64,000 nucleotides of DNA from Dryocosmus kuriphilus. Lineage: Eukaryota > Arthropoda > Insecta > Hymenoptera > Cynipidae. Where the stretch lies: assembly GCA_038277395.1 (NCBI GenBank), contig CM076196.1:90275786-90339785 (forward strand). The letters are read 5' to 3'. The notes beneath the pieces are model-generated. The model was given only the letters and a program-made list of their open reading frames with translations, was not told the origin of the DNA and searched no databases. Positions within the stretch are counted from its first letter, which is position 1; each line of letters begins with the position of its first letter. Shown here piece by piece: positions 23,230 through 35,950 of the stretch. The position numbers and the translations under genes are program-made.

Positions 23230-24010
23230 AGGGTCGCTTCGATTAAAAAATTTTTAATTCCTGAGGAAACGCTTCGAGTTGAATAATTTTGATTATTTTC
23301 GTTAGCCCATTTTTCAATTCTTGAATTGAGAATTCACCCAGTAATTTTTCGTCAGATTTCGCGTTGTGAGTGACTCGTAAGAAAAATGCTGCTAATCGCT
23401 TTAATTCATAGAAAGAGGAAAATTGATCAAAAAAGTTTGAATTTTCAATTTTGATTGCGTGCTTTTTGTTCCGATTTGTGTAACGTGTGATACAATTGCA
23501 CGCCTTTCTGGTATTTCTACAATTTTCAATTCAGATCGAGGCCAGGGGGTTTCGTTTTTGCTTAGCCATGAAGGACCGCTCTCCCAGAGATCTGAATTGA
23601 CAAATTCGCTAGGCAGAAGCCCACGAGACACGAGGTCAGCAGGATTACCTTCTGAACGTACATGCCGCCACTCACAAGAACTTGAGATTTTTTGGATTTC
23701 TGCAATCGCGGGCGTTATAACATTTTCGGACTGTACACTATTTTTTAAAGATATCGCTTTTACTTGAGCAGATTTGACGGATTTTTCGCTTTCGGTACGC
23801 AATAAAGAATGATGTCTTTTATCGCATGATTTGCAATGACTCGATCTGCAGTCCCCCACGCGGTGATTTGACTTAAAGCAATTATAACACAGATTTGCCC
23901 TTTTCACAACGTTTATATGCTCAGAAACCGTCGCATGCACGAGGGACTTACAGCATTGTGTAACGTGGGAACCCTTACATAAATGGCAGAACGGTTTCAC
24001 TCGTGTAGCA
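23230..24010 (-). pseudogene. BEL gag zinc knuckles joined to RNase H end, contig 1
   Basis: Read on minus: zinc-binding blocks CHLCKGSHVTQC, CYNCFKSNHRVGDC and CKSCDKRHH of BEL gag, then after about 45 residues CEWRHVRSEGNPADLVSRG, which is the very end of the RNase H domain of BEL pol. Protease, RT and most of RNase H are absent, so an internal deletion joins gag to pol. In this contig the junction is open in one frame; in the other two a TAA sits just before it. The downstream linker to the integrase has a further frame change near 23280-23400. The frame runs into the N gap upstream. Confidence 0.85.
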
Positions 24011-24033
24011 TACGCGAATAGATTTCGATGATT

Positions 24034-24533
24034 NNNNNNNNNNNNNNNNNNNNNNNNNNNNNNNNNNNNNNNNNNNNNNNNNNNNNNNNNNNNNNNNNNN
24101 NNNNNNNNNNNNNNNNNNNNNNNNNNNNNNNNNNNNNNNNNNNNNNNNNNNNNNNNNNNNNNNNNNNNNNNNNNNNNNNNNNNNNNNNNNNNNNNNNNNN
24201 NNNNNNNNNNNNNNNNNNNNNNNNNNNNNNNNNNNNNNNNNNNNNNNNNNNNNNNNNNNNNNNNNNNNNNNNNNNNNNNNNNNNNNNNNNNNNNNNNNNN
24301 NNNNNNNNNNNNNNNNNNNNNNNNNNNNNNNNNNNNNNNNNNNNNNNNNNNNNNNNNNNNNNNNNNNNNNNNNNNNNNNNNNNNNNNNNNNNNNNNNNNN
24401 NNNNNNNNNNNNNNNNNNNNNNNNNNNNNNNNNNNNNNNNNNNNNNNNNNNNNNNNNNNNNNNNNNNNNNNNNNNNNNNNNNNNNNNNNNNNNNNNNNNN
24501 NNNNNNNNNNNNNNNNNNNNNNNNNNNNNNNNN
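24034..24533. other. Assembly gap, 500 N
   Basis: Exactly 500 undetermined bases. The sequence left of it matches up to 40430 and the sequence right of it matches from 8547, so the neighbouring contigs overlap by about 15.5 kb and the gap is a scaffolding placeholder. Confidence 0.98.
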
Positions 24534-25171
24534 AACCCGCTTTGTGAAAATTTTCCCGAACATCACAAAAAGACTTAACTAATCTACAATGGGATTTAAA
24601 ACAAAAAATCAATCTGTCCGAGCGCGGAAACGCGAGTGTCATGAAATGAGAATGTAATCTCCTTAAAGGTCGATAGAGCTTTAAGTAAAAATAATTTCGT
24701 TTGGTAATTTTTTAAATTACAAAATTCAAATTTAAATAATCTCATTAAAAGTAGGTTATGTTTTAGGTCAGTAATTTTTTTACCCCTCCCCCCCCCCATT
24801 TTTTGGAGGGGGAAAGAGGAGTGTGAATTTTTTTTTTATTTTTTTTTGGGGAGGGAAATTTGAAGACCCACGTAACGAATACTGAGCAGGATGTGCAAGG
24901 GACCAAAAACCAACCACGAGCGCGAAAGTGCGAGGCTTAAATATATTGGAGCGCGAAGCGGCGACGACAGCTAGGAACCCGACGCCCCGCCCCCTCGCAC
25001 GCTCATAACTTCACGCGAAGGGCGGCGCGCAGAGAGGCGCAGATCAGAATTGTGGTCGCAAAGCGGGCAGATCTTTTGGATTCAGGTGGTCACAAAAACT
25101 TCGAGATTCATGAAATCCGCGAAAGTCAGTTTTCACATGAAGCTAATACCGTCTCATTGAGATGAGAATGC
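24534..25171 (+). repeat. TIR-element copy 2, 3' part (second contig)
   Basis: Matches 8547-9053. Quality is poor at this contig end, with many single-base insertions, and a block of T, C and G runs at about 24756-24855 is absent from the other copy. Confidence 0.75.
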
Positions 25172-25180
25172 ATATAATAA

Positions 25181-25467
25181 AAAACATCTATTCAAGCCTC
25201 GGCGCTTCGCGCTCGGATGTGATGTTTTGGTCTTTGCATATCGTGCTCGGTATTCGTTACTTGGGTCTTAATTTTCAAAACACCTAACTTTCAATGAGAT
25301 TATTAAATTAGAATGTTTTATTAAAAATTACAAAAGAAATTATTTTAACTTAAGGCTTTTTCCTACTACCTTAAGGAGTACATTCTCATTATGACATGTG
25401 CGCTTCGTACTCGACAATTAAATTTTTTTTAAAACACATTGTAGATTGGTAAAGTTTCCTTGTGATT
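25181..25467 (-). repeat. Reverse TIR-element copy, part 1 (second contig)
   Basis: Equivalent of 9060-9337, ending in the same CTTGTGATT (25459-25467). Confidence 0.8.
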
Positions 25468-26526
25468 CTCAATCAATCAATCAATCACTGTTATTTATAC
25501 TCTCCCCTTTTACGGGAGTTTAAGAGTCTTCACAAAACCATTACAAATATCTATTCATCGAGTTCCTTGTATCATACCTTCTCGCTATCTTATCGCTAGT
25601 AATGTACAATCTTTCTTATTCTCTACTCTTATATTTCTGCGCTTGCGATCGAGACGAGACCACTTTCGTTTCCCTCCTGCACATACCATCTATAATTGAA
25701 ATTTCTTTCTCGACTCTACTTTATACTTTTTACTTACATCAGGTGGACCATTCTTTTCTCTTAACTTTTCCCACTTCTTCATCCATGCATCCCCCTGATC
25801 CATTCCCACTCAGAATCTCTTTTCACTCTCTCTTCCACACTTTTCCCTTCCTCTTCATCACCTGTACACCTTTCCAACATATTGCACCCATGATTCTTTC
25901 TCAAACCCACATATTCTACACCGACTCTCCTCCTCGTTCATTCCAGTACCTACTCTCTCTTACTCCCTCTCCTTTCTAAATCGCATCATTATCTGTTCCA
26001 TTTACTCTCCTTCTTTAACTTCTTCAAATATTCTGGCTCTTCTTGCCACTTTACATCTTGTACCAACTATTGTACCTTGAATTCACGATTTTTGCCCATC
26101 TTTTCCTCCCTTGTCTCACCAAAATATCGTTCTCTATTCCTTGCCAATCTCCATTCTCCGTATTCATACTCCTTCTCTACTCCTTGCGTACCTTACTTCT
26201 TTCCATTTCGACCTACCTATGTTCCTCCTATCTCTCTTTGTCGTCTATTCTCCCTTGAACACGTTTATGCGATCTTACTTCCTTCTCCCTGCTTAGTTTT
26301 TCTTCAAAATTCCAAGCCCTTTTTAGCTGTCTTACTACTATTTTTTCTCGGCCTACCTCTTCCCTCAACATATAACCCGGGCAGTTCCATCCACCCCATG
26401 ACCCATCTCAAAAATTATTCATGCATGCTCTCCTCTCTCTTATATTCCTTCCATCCCCAAACTTCCATTCCATAACTCACCACTGACCACACTAAAACAT
26501 CAAACAACCATACCCTCATTCTCCAA

Positions 26527-27378
26527 TCATCTTTGAATTGTCTCTTCCCTATGCCCCAAACTTTTGCCCATTATCTTACTTCCACACTCCAATCTCTTTC
26601 TTACCTGCAACTCATTCCTTCCTCTTGTTTCGAACCAGTACCCAAGGTAACAAAATTCTTCTACCATTTGTACTACTTTGCCATAAATCTTCCATTTATA
26701 CTGTATTCTACACCTTCCTTTTCTAAAACACATCATCTTAATTTTCTTCAAATTCACCATTAAGTCTTTCTCTCTCACATATTCTTCAAGCATTCTTACC
26801 ATTAAACTCATCCCTCTTTCATCATCTGCTATTAATACTATATCGTCCGCGTATGTTAGCGAAAATAGATTTTCGTTTTTCCAATTTCGTTTCCCCTTTA
26901 CCTATCCTTGCCAATTTCTCCTCTAAATCAGCTAGTAGAATACTGAATAGTAATGGGCTTAGTGGACATCCCTGCCTTAGACTCCTTCCCGTCCAAAACT
27001 CCTCTGCTTTCTTTTTCCCTATCCTTAGTCATCCGAGTCTCTATAAGTATCTCTTTTATCCTTTCTATTAGACATTTTTCTATTCCTCTCCCTTTTAAGG
27101 CCCTTCATAGCAACCTTCTGTTGACCGAGTCAAACGCCGCTTTCAAAATCCACAAAAAGTGCGACCAGTTTACCTTTCTTCTGACCTAAGTTCCTGTTCA
27201 CTAAATAGTTAAGCACATAAATTTTGTTTGTTATCCCCATCCCTTTTCTAAAACCTATTTGGTAGTGCGGTATGCTTCCCCTTTCTTCGAACTGCTTTTT
27301 CAGCCTTTTCCTAAAGCACCTCTGCGTAAACTTTGTAACCCACTGATATGATTGTAACATGTCTATAGTCTTGCACAT
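26527..27378 (-). pseudogene. Reverse transcriptase domain (second contig)
   Basis: Two frames: 27130-27378 with QIGFRKGMGITNKIYVLNYL, and 26527-26811 with the post-YADD region (MVRMLEEYVREKDLMVNLKK). The YADD block itself lies between them near 26850. Confidence 0.85.
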
Positions 27379-28439
27379 TTTTTTCCCTCACCTTCTTAAT
27401 CACTATACTACCACCCCTGCCCGCCATTATTCTGGCCATCCTTCTCCTTTCCATACCTTATTACATATCCTCCACATCTCTTCTCTTACCCTTTCCCCAC
27501 CATATCACAGTGCTTCTTTCTCGAAGACATCCCCTCCTGTTGCCTTGTTTTCTTTCAATCTTGCGGTTGCTCTATTTATCTCCCTCCTACTGATCACGTT
27601 TCTTTTGTACCCATCCTCTGCAACTATCTCCTCCCTTCTCCACGCACCCTATTTCCCACACCTCCTAGCAATCCCTTAAAGTATTCTGTCAACTCTGTCA
27701 TTTTTATTTCCTCGTTTATGCCCCTCTTCTTCCTCTTTCCCTATTAATCACTTCCCTTTCTCTCCCTTCCCTAACCGCTTTCTGCACCTCTCCCACGTAC
27801 CTTTCTTTCTCCACTTGCTTCTTTTTGCTTAACATTTTCTCATGTTCTTTTTTCCTCTTGTTGTAGTCTTCTTTCTCTATTTCCCCTCTCCTCCATTTTC
27901 TAACACATTATTTAATCTTTACTTCGCTCTCTCTGCACTCCACATCCCACCATCCTCTTTCGCATTTGTCTCCTTCGTTTCTCGGCCTCACCTCATCTCT
28001 TACCTTGAAAATCACGTATTTAAAGATTTTCTATGATCTTATCTATCCCTTCCTCTTCCATTCCTTCCAGATTCTCATTTTCCATTTTTTCTGTAAATAC
28101 CCTTAACCTATTTTCCTCCATTTTCCCATTTTAAATTTTATCTTCTCAGTTTCCCCCGTGTTCCCTTTTCAGCGGTTTAGGTTTCTACCTCTCTATGTCG
28201 CTATCACTGGGAAGTGCTCAGAACCTATCTCATCACCCACTTCCCATTCTCACCATTAAACTTCCTGATTCTTTCTTCTGCTAGAATGTAATCAATTACT
28301 GTGTCCTCCTTTACCTACAAACGTCACCCCCCCTCTTCACCCCCCCCCTCGTATTGCCATTACAGATGAACCACCCGATCTTTCCTATCAGTTCTAATAG
28401 CTTTCTATCCTCTCTGTCCATTTCCGCGTGCTTTGACTT

Positions 28440-28793
28440 TCACATATAAACCTCTTTTTCTTCATCCCACATTTCTCTCTCTTGTTCCCCAGTCCACGCA
28501 TTAAGATCCCATCCTATTAACACCAAATCCTCCTCCTTTTGTTCGGTCCATCCCTTTATCGCATTCCACCCTTCTTCTTCCCCTCCTCTCCTATAAACAC
28601 ATAAAATGTTCACTTTTACTTTCCCAACTTTTAGTCTTCTCACCATTATTCCCTCCTTTCCTGCCGTGTTCTCACGTTCTCCCTTTTTTACTACCAACTC
28701 CTTTCTTACTCCTGACACCAAGCCACCCATACCCCTTCCTTTTACATTTTGCTTTCTTGCTCCTTGCATCTCCCACACATAGCCTCTCGGCAA
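28440..28793 (-). pseudogene. APE-like endonuclease fragment (second contig)
   Basis: A 117-codon frame with GLVSGVRKELVV, then VKVNILCVYRRGGEEEGWNA and VLIGWDLNAWTG. These are the central strands and the D-x-N block of an AP-endonuclease-like domain. The equivalent in contig 1 is split by a one-base difference near 12480, so one of the two versions carries an error or polymorphism. Confidence 0.8.
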
Positions 28794-29246
28794 CCATCTT
28801 TTTAGGACCTTTCAGTCCTCCTACTCCGTCCATGTTTCACTCATCATTATCACTTCCCATTTTTGCACTTCCTCCCAGAATCCTGTATCCTTGTTCTTTA
28901 ATCCTGCCACATTCCAAAACGCCACCTTCACTTCTCTCTTTTTGTCTATCCCTACTTTATTCCTTCCATCCAATTCTTTTTTGCTTTGAATACCCCCCCC
29001 CCCTCCGCCATTTCTGTGTCTTTACTATTTTCATCATTTCTCCTTCCCTTCGCTCCTTTTCTACCTTTCCACAGGTCTTCTACTTCCTCGTCCCATATAC
29101 ACTCATCTCCATTTTCCCATATTCTATCTTTTCCAAACCTTACCCTTTCTCTTTTATTCCTCTCTGCCCATGCCCTGCGCTCTATCGTCTATTTTTCTTC
29201 CTCTCCAACCACGTCATATCTTCTTCTATTCTCTCCCTTCTTCCTT

Positions 29247-30239
29247 TCAGCGACTTTTTTTCTCCATTAATTCATATTTTTCCTTCTCACTTCCCAGTTT
29301 TACTAACAGCAAACATTCCGTCCTATCCCTTATTCCTACTTTTTTTACCTCTTCCACCCTTATTTGTGCTTCGATGTCTTTCATCAGCTTCCTAACTTCC
29401 TCCTCTCCTGTTTCGCTTTCTGTTTTCATGCCTTTGATTCATATGTTTCTTTTTCTCTTTGCCCTTTTTTCTCCCACCATTCTCCTTTCCACTTGCGGCA
29501 ATCTCCTGCCTAACCACTCATTATCCTCCTTCAGTTGCTCACTACCCCCTCCTTTTTCCCTCATATACTCATTCCTCACATCCATTTTCCTCACTGTCTC
29601 CTCTATTTGTACCATTTCCCTCTTCCTATCTCCCTTGTGCTCTCTCCGCCTTTCTTCAATACTTTCCAATTTACTCCATACCTTTTTTTTCAAGTTTCCA
29701 ACGTTCATCCCAATCTTCCCACTCCCTCTCGCCTTCCTAACGTCCTCCCTAATAACCTCTTCCCTTTCTCTGAATTCCTTCGAGCTTTTCATACGTCTGC
29801 TCTTTGAAACTATTAATTAAGGCTTCTACTTTATGAAAAAATATCTCCCTCCCCTCTCTCCCTTTCTGCTGTCCTTTTCTTCAATTTGGATTTTTTTGGC
29901 CCCTTTTCTCTTCTCCCTTACTTGCTCCTCTTCTCTTTTCCTTTTATCCAGCCCCGATATATCCCCCTCGCTTCCGGCAGAGCTCGCCCCTTGTTGCCAT
30001 TTCTCTAATAAAGTCCTCGACCCCACCTTGCTCGCCCTGCCTCTCTCTCTCTACTCTCGCTCCACGTTCGTCTTCCTCCCCTTCTTTTTTCCTGTATCGC
30101 TGGGCTTTAGGAATTCATGTTCGCCACCGCTGACGTCCCTGCTTACATCTATCACGCCTGTTGCATACACTCTATTCCGGCTTTCATTCGTTACGCGCGA
30201 GTCTGAGCTACTTTCGCCATTCCCCTGCTCTCTGTCCAC
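29247..30239 (-). pseudogene. Non-LTR ORF1 remnant (second contig)
   Basis: Equivalent of 13096-14086. The middle frame 29439-29792 is longer here (117 codons, coiled-coil heptads around SKLESIEERRREHKGDRK) because of an indel difference. Confidence 0.6.
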
Positions 30240-30701
30240 CGGACTTCATAATAACGACATGCTGCTCTACCTTACCTTCCTAGTAATTATCCAACCCTAT
30301 GCGCCTATCCCTCCTCTTCCCCTTGCCAGATAATTTCTTTCAACCCTATCCCTCTGCCTACAATTCACCCTCATGGCTCCGAATCTACACTCTCTCTGTG
30401 TCCATCCTTCTATCCCTTTTCTCCCGCCCCTTGAGCTTTCCTCTCTTTTGCTCAACTCCGCGCTGAGAGGCAACTTATAACCTAACCTCAAACTCACCAC
30501 TCATTCACTTTACGCTTTTTAACACACTTTCACACTTTTTTTTTTTGTACTCCCTTCACTCACGTTAAACTTTCAACCCTTGCTTTATCACTCAACACAC
30601 TTTTAACTTACTTACTTCACTCTCTCCTTCTGCTTATCCAAAAACGATCGAACTTCAAAAACTCCGTACCGACACTATTGGCACTGGAAACGAAAGTTCT
30701 T

Positions 30702-31226
30702 CTTGTGATTTTCCAAATTTTCACAATGCAGGATTTCGATTCTTAAAAGTAAAATGATGAGCCTTATAAATAAATTTTGTAGCTCTTCCCAAGGTGAAAA
30801 ATTCTGCTTGTTCATATTTTCTCATATCTTGCATAGTTTTGCTGAAAAGTGGTTTTCTTTATATTTTCATAACATATTTCACACGAATAACTCAAAAACT
30901 ACAAGTCTGTTCAAAAAAAAACGATTGAAAGCAAATTTGCAGGTATTTTTGAAGTGAACAACTTTGTTCCTTATCATTTTTGCGTATCTTGCATTGTTTG
31001 GCGAGAAACTTGAATTTTTGATTTTTAATAACGTTTTCTCGATCAAAACAAAAACCGTGAATTTTATCAAAAAATGGTTAATACAAGATTTGTAGATTTT
31101 TTTAGGTTTACGATTTTGCTTTCTACTATTTTTTTTTGTATCTCGCATATTTTAGCTGGAAAATGGAATTTTTAATTTTATGAAAACCGTTTTTTGATAG
31201 ATAAAACCATAACCACTGGTTACGCA
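30702..31226 (-). repeat. Reverse TIR-element copy, part 2 (second contig)
   Basis: Equivalent of 14546-15064 with homopolymer differences only. Confidence 0.75.
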
Positions 31227-31750
31227 AGGTTTCTTTATAGTAAATGCATGTAACTTTAACATGGTCGTAAGATTTGCCTGACCCCCGCCCCTGAAATACC
31301 CTACGTAATTAATGGACGTTCCCTTAGTATCTCGTTTAACTTTTCTGGTTTAAACTCCGTCTAAGAAAAAAGAACATTATTCTAAACTTGTTCCTGAAAT
31401 AATCTAAACTAAAGGACTATTGTATAATTAATTAGTTAAATTAAACAATTATACGTAGATATACTTTCAAAGATTAAATTTCAGTAATTTCTCATCTTTA
31501 TTTTTCTTCATTTATTAGGCTTACATTTTGATATATGCTACAGTAAAAGTCCGATGGTTTCCATTCGCCTTCAAACCTACTTTCACACTCCCCAATGCGT
31601 CCCCCATTATGGTTCATATTATAAACCGCCGACAGTATTGCGCATCTGTACTGTAAACCTAAATTTTTCATATTTAACTTCCCGCACGTATGATAAGAGG
31701 TTGCATGCAAGAAATTGCGAAAAAAAGGTTTTAAAAGAAAATGGATCAAT

Positions 31751-31879
31751 TTGAATGCTACAGAAAAGTTAAAAATATTAGACCGACCAGCAGCAGGAGA
31801 ACTATCGAAAAATCTTTTAAACAGGTTCAATATTACTAAACGAACAATTCAAAATTGGATACAAGTCGGGAATTACTAG
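31751..31879 (+). pseudogene. Possible psq/HTH-type fragment (second contig)
   Basis: Equivalent of 15590-15718 and still open, ending at the same TAG. The surrounding 31227-32789 holds no other recognisable feature. Confidence 0.35.
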
Positions 31880-32789
31880 AAAAACTCAAGAACGTAGAAG
31901 AGAAATTACAAATTCAGCTAACGCCTTGAAATTATCATGTGCGGAAATGGGAATTGAAGAGCAAATCAACAAAAAAGTAAAATTTCAGACGAATTTTCAA
32001 CCTGTTAATGAAATTTTAACTCATTTAATTTAAAACTATTTTTGATTGGAATTTCCTAATTCGTCAACATCTAATTTATCACAATATACCTTTATTTCAT
32101 TTTTTTACCGATATTTATACTGTTATTCACAGCATAAGAGAATAGATTTATTCATTTCAAAATCATTCCCTGACATAATATTACAAATACACATAATCGC
32201 CAATATAACCATATAAACAAGATCGAAATGTTTGAAATTGAGTTTCTGCAATTTTTTACTTGCTCATGCGCAATGTAGTGCTATTATGTCAGAGGCGAGG
32301 GCATTCAATAACTTTCGAAATTTTCCTCTATAGCTGCAAAGTTTGTTTGTATGAAAATTAGCTAGTGATTTCAAGAAAGATATTTTGAAAACTATTGAAG
32401 AAATTGGAAAGAAATCAGTTTCATCTATCTAGAAAGAAATGAATATCTACATCATTTTGATCTTCTTTGCTTTTACAGTCTTCTTTGATTCTATTCGTAA
32501 GTAGAATAATATCATTATTGGTAATAAAATTCCTTTCTTTAATTATAATTTTTACTCCTTCAGGATATTCTTGATATCATATAAGCATCATTTGAGCCGC
32601 AATATCAAAAATTAAAATTAAGGGAGTTCCTGATATTTTAATTTTTAAAACAAATTTCCACTGTCCATTTATCAACGCCAATAAGTAGAATTTGTGTGGA
32701 ATTAATTTTTCTTCTGTATAGAAATCATTAAAAAATTTTTGAGTTCCATTTATCTCATTTTCTTTCGTTCAATTTCATTTAATTTTTTT

Positions 32790-34052
32790 ACATTCTCATC
32801 AGAGAAGGTATTAGATTTATGTAAAATTTGACTTTCGCGGATTTCATAAAATCTCTACGTTTTGAGACCCCCTGAGTCAGAAAAAACGGTCTTTACGACC
32901 GTTCTGTCTGTCTGTTGTCGTCGTCGTTGTCGTCGTCGTTGTCGTTGTCGTCCTCGTCTGTGACCGCGATAACTTTCGAAGGACTAATTGGATTGGAGTG
33001 CGCTTTGGTACGCTTCTTTAAGGGGTAAAAAGAAAGGACGAGTTCGTTAACCAGCGGTTTTTTGACCAACGGTTATGTTTTTATCCATCAAAAGCGGTTT
33101 TCACAAAATCAAACATCCATTTTTCGGCTAAACTATGAGAGATACAAAAAAATGCCAGAAAGTAAAATTATTCATCTCAAAAAAATCTACAAATCTTGGC
33201 TTAACCACTTTTTTGATAAAATGAACGGTTTTTGTTTTAATCAAGAAAACGCTATTAAAATTAAAAAACTCTGGTTTCCTGCCAAAATATTCAAGATACA
33301 AAAAATTGGTAAAGAACAAAGTTGTTCAATTAAAAAAATATCTACCAATTTTGTTTCGAACCATTTTTTCATAAAATGCACCGTTTTTTTTTTAATCGAT
33401 AAAACGTTATTAAAAACAAAAAATTTTCAAATTTCCCGCCAAATTATGCAAGATAGGGAAAAATGATAATACACAAGGTTGGTGGCCTTAAAAAGATCTA
33501 CAAATTTGCTCTCTATAATTTTTTCGAGCAGGCGCGTAGTTTTTGAGTTATTCGTGAAATGTGTTATGAAATATAAAGAAAACCACTTTTCAGGAAAACT
33601 GTGCAAGATATGAGAAAATATTCACAAGCAGAATTGTTCACCTTGAAAAGAGCTTCAAAATTTATTTATAAGACTCATCGTTTTACTTTTAAGAATCGAA
33701 ATCCTGTATTGTGAAAAATTTGGAAAATCACAAAAAAACTTTACCAATCTACAATGTGTTTTAAGAAAAAATGTAATTATCGAGCACGAAGCGCGAGTGT
33801 CATGATGAGAATGTATTCCTTAAGGGCGATAGAGCCTTAAGTAAAATAGTTCCTTTTGGAATTTTTAATGTAAAGGTTTATAGGATCCATAAATACCGAG
33901 CGCGTAGCGCGAGGTGAATAATTCATTGAGCGCGAAGCACGAGTGCCGTAAATAACGTATCGAGCGCAAAGCGCGAGTGCCAATAGACGCGCGCCCTAGG
34001 CGCGCTCATACTTCGCGCGAAGCGCGGCGCGAGAAGCGTGCGATGAGAATGT
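32790..34052 (+). repeat. TIR-element copy 3 (second contig)
   Basis: Equivalent of 16627-17888. One terminal-tail base differs (GCGAACCGGGC against GCGAAGCGGGC). Confidence 0.75.
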
Positions 34053-34279
34053 GGCTGCGAACCGGGCAGATTTTTTTAGTTAATTTAATGTAATTTTAGG
34101 TAATTTTATTAAATTGAATGTTTTCAAATTCTATTGAATTTCACGGACATTTTTGTATTCCATATGCAAATCCTTTTACACTCAATTCTATGGTACATTA
34201 TCTCCTGAATTACATAATTTACATTGAGAGTAGAGTCCCATTTTTTATAATAAAATTGTGTTAATAAATTGTGTTTGAC

Positions 34280-34858
34280 TTTGGTGTCTGTCTGTCGTCG
34301 TTGTTGTCGCCGTCGTTGCCGTTATCTGTGACCGCGATTACTTTGAAAGAATCAAGATTGGATTGCGCTTCACACTTAAGGTTCAAAAGGAAAGGAATTC
34401 GTTAACCAGCGCTTTTTTCACTAACGGTTCTGGTTTTTCTATCATAATAAATTCTTCTTAAAAAATAAAAAATTCAAAATTCACGCCAAAATATCAAAAT
34501 CACAAAAAAATGATGATGAAGAAAATTATCCACCTTAAAAAGATCTACAAATTTGCTTTCTATCATTTTTTTGTAAAGAGGCATATTTTTTTTAAGTTAT
34601 TCGTGAAATATTTTATTAAATACAAATAAATTCACTTTTCATCAAAACTATGTGAGATACGAGAAAATACTGACAAGCGGAATTGTTCACCTTAAAAGGA
34701 TCTACTCAGGCGCATTCTCATCACGTATATCTCGTGCTTACTAGTCGATTAAAGTATATAAAAAACGAGAATTTCTTAGTCTTTTACATATTCTGGCTGA
34801 AAAATGCAATTTTTTACCTTCTCAACACAAAAGGTATTAGATTTATGTAAAATTTGAT

Positions 34859-34890
<32 letters not shown>

Positions 34891-34975
34891 CCCCCAGTTT
34901 TCTTCAAATCTCCACGTTTTGAGACCCCCTGAGTGAGAAAAAAAAACGGTTTTTACGATGTCTGTCTGTATGTTA
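34280..34975 (+). repeat. TIR-element copies 4 and 5 (second contig)
   Basis: Equivalent of 18136-18845. The first part has several short losses compared with contig 1. The poly-C tract (34859-34895) here has one T interruption at 34888. Confidence 0.6.
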
Positions 34976-35950
34976 TAACAATTTCGTAAATCGCTTTGAA
35001 GGAACTTATTTCGAAAATAAGACCAACCTCTACAAATTTAGACTCTATTATACATTAACTGCTTTCAATTTCAGAAACCTTTAGACTAAATTTTCGCTCA
35101 AGAATGTTATATGTATAATTTGTTAATAAAGAAAAAATTATTTCCAATTTCGTGACTTTTCATCAAGAGACCCGGTCGGGTCGAAGAGGCTAAGGAAAAA
35201 AAAAAAAAAAAAAAAGAAAAAAAAATATCTGACAGCTGACCGTGTCTCTATACCCCAACTCGAGCGTTTTTCGGTACTGAAATTTTTTATTTTCTTCATA
35301 ACTTTTATAATTAACAGAATTGGCCCAGTTTTTTCGGTACGATAGTGTTAGCTCGATTTTTCCGCTCCGATTGATCACAAATAACCATCCCAATACTCAT
35401 TTAAACAATTAAATATCAAATTTCTCATTTAATTTTTTCGAGAGAATTCAGTTAAAAGTGTTAAGAATTCTGTGCGACTCAGACTCGCACGATCGCCTTT
35501 GCTGGGCGTTTGACGCGAATGACGAAAAGGCGTTAATATAGGTTCTTACTTCCTATGACTATATGAACGATTGTATTTTTCCTGTGAAAAATGTTTCTCA
35601 AACTTGTCCGACAATTATTACTCGCTCTGCGAATTAAAAATATTCAATGTTTAATTCGCGGCTGAGAATCTATACCCCGCAATAGTTAAGCCTTCCTTAT
35701 TTGCCCATAAAGATCGTGACGATATCAATTTGAACGATCACACATACGCAAGTAAAGTGCGAATGTGTAGAGCATTGGCACCATCGAATTAAAATAAATA
35801 TTACTGAATCGGACATTACTGATGCCCGACAAAATTTTCTTCTGAGCGCTTATGAATTGTCTGCGATGTTAATCAATAAGCTATAAGTTTTTTGACGTTA
35901 CATCTTTGCGATATCTGTTGTTTTAATAACAAGAAACCTTCCCAAACGTA
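34976..35950. other. No recognisable gene (second contig)
   Basis: Equivalent of 18846-19795. A poly-A run near 35196-35225 is longer than in contig 1. Confidence 0.4.

Larger units (their letters stand above)
20618..24033 (-). mobile_element. BEL/Pao LTR retrotransposon, 3' half, cut by gap
   Basis: Contig 1 carries the 3' LTR, pol and the zinc-knuckle end of gag of a minus-strand BEL/Pao provirus; the rest is lost in the 500-N gap. The same insertion is complete at 37011-42846. This copy differs by single bases from the other two, for example in keeping a codon open at the gag-RNase H junction where the others have a stop. Confidence 0.9.
25468..30701 (-). mobile_element. Non-LTR retrotransposon (second contig copy)
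   Basis: Equivalent of 9338-14545, with the same target duplications at 25459-25467 and 30702-30710. The breaks differ slightly because of homopolymer indels. Here an endonuclease frame of 117 codons is continuous (28440-28793, with VLIGWDLNAWTG), while the RT is in shorter pieces (26527-26811, 27130-27378). ORF1 pieces lie at 29247-30239 and the zinc knuckle near 25738-25945. Confidence 0.88.

Noticed and set aside
23401..24642. 413-codon frame, and those at 23997-24582 and 49327-50083
   Set aside because: They run through the 500-N gaps; only the non-N ends have meaning.
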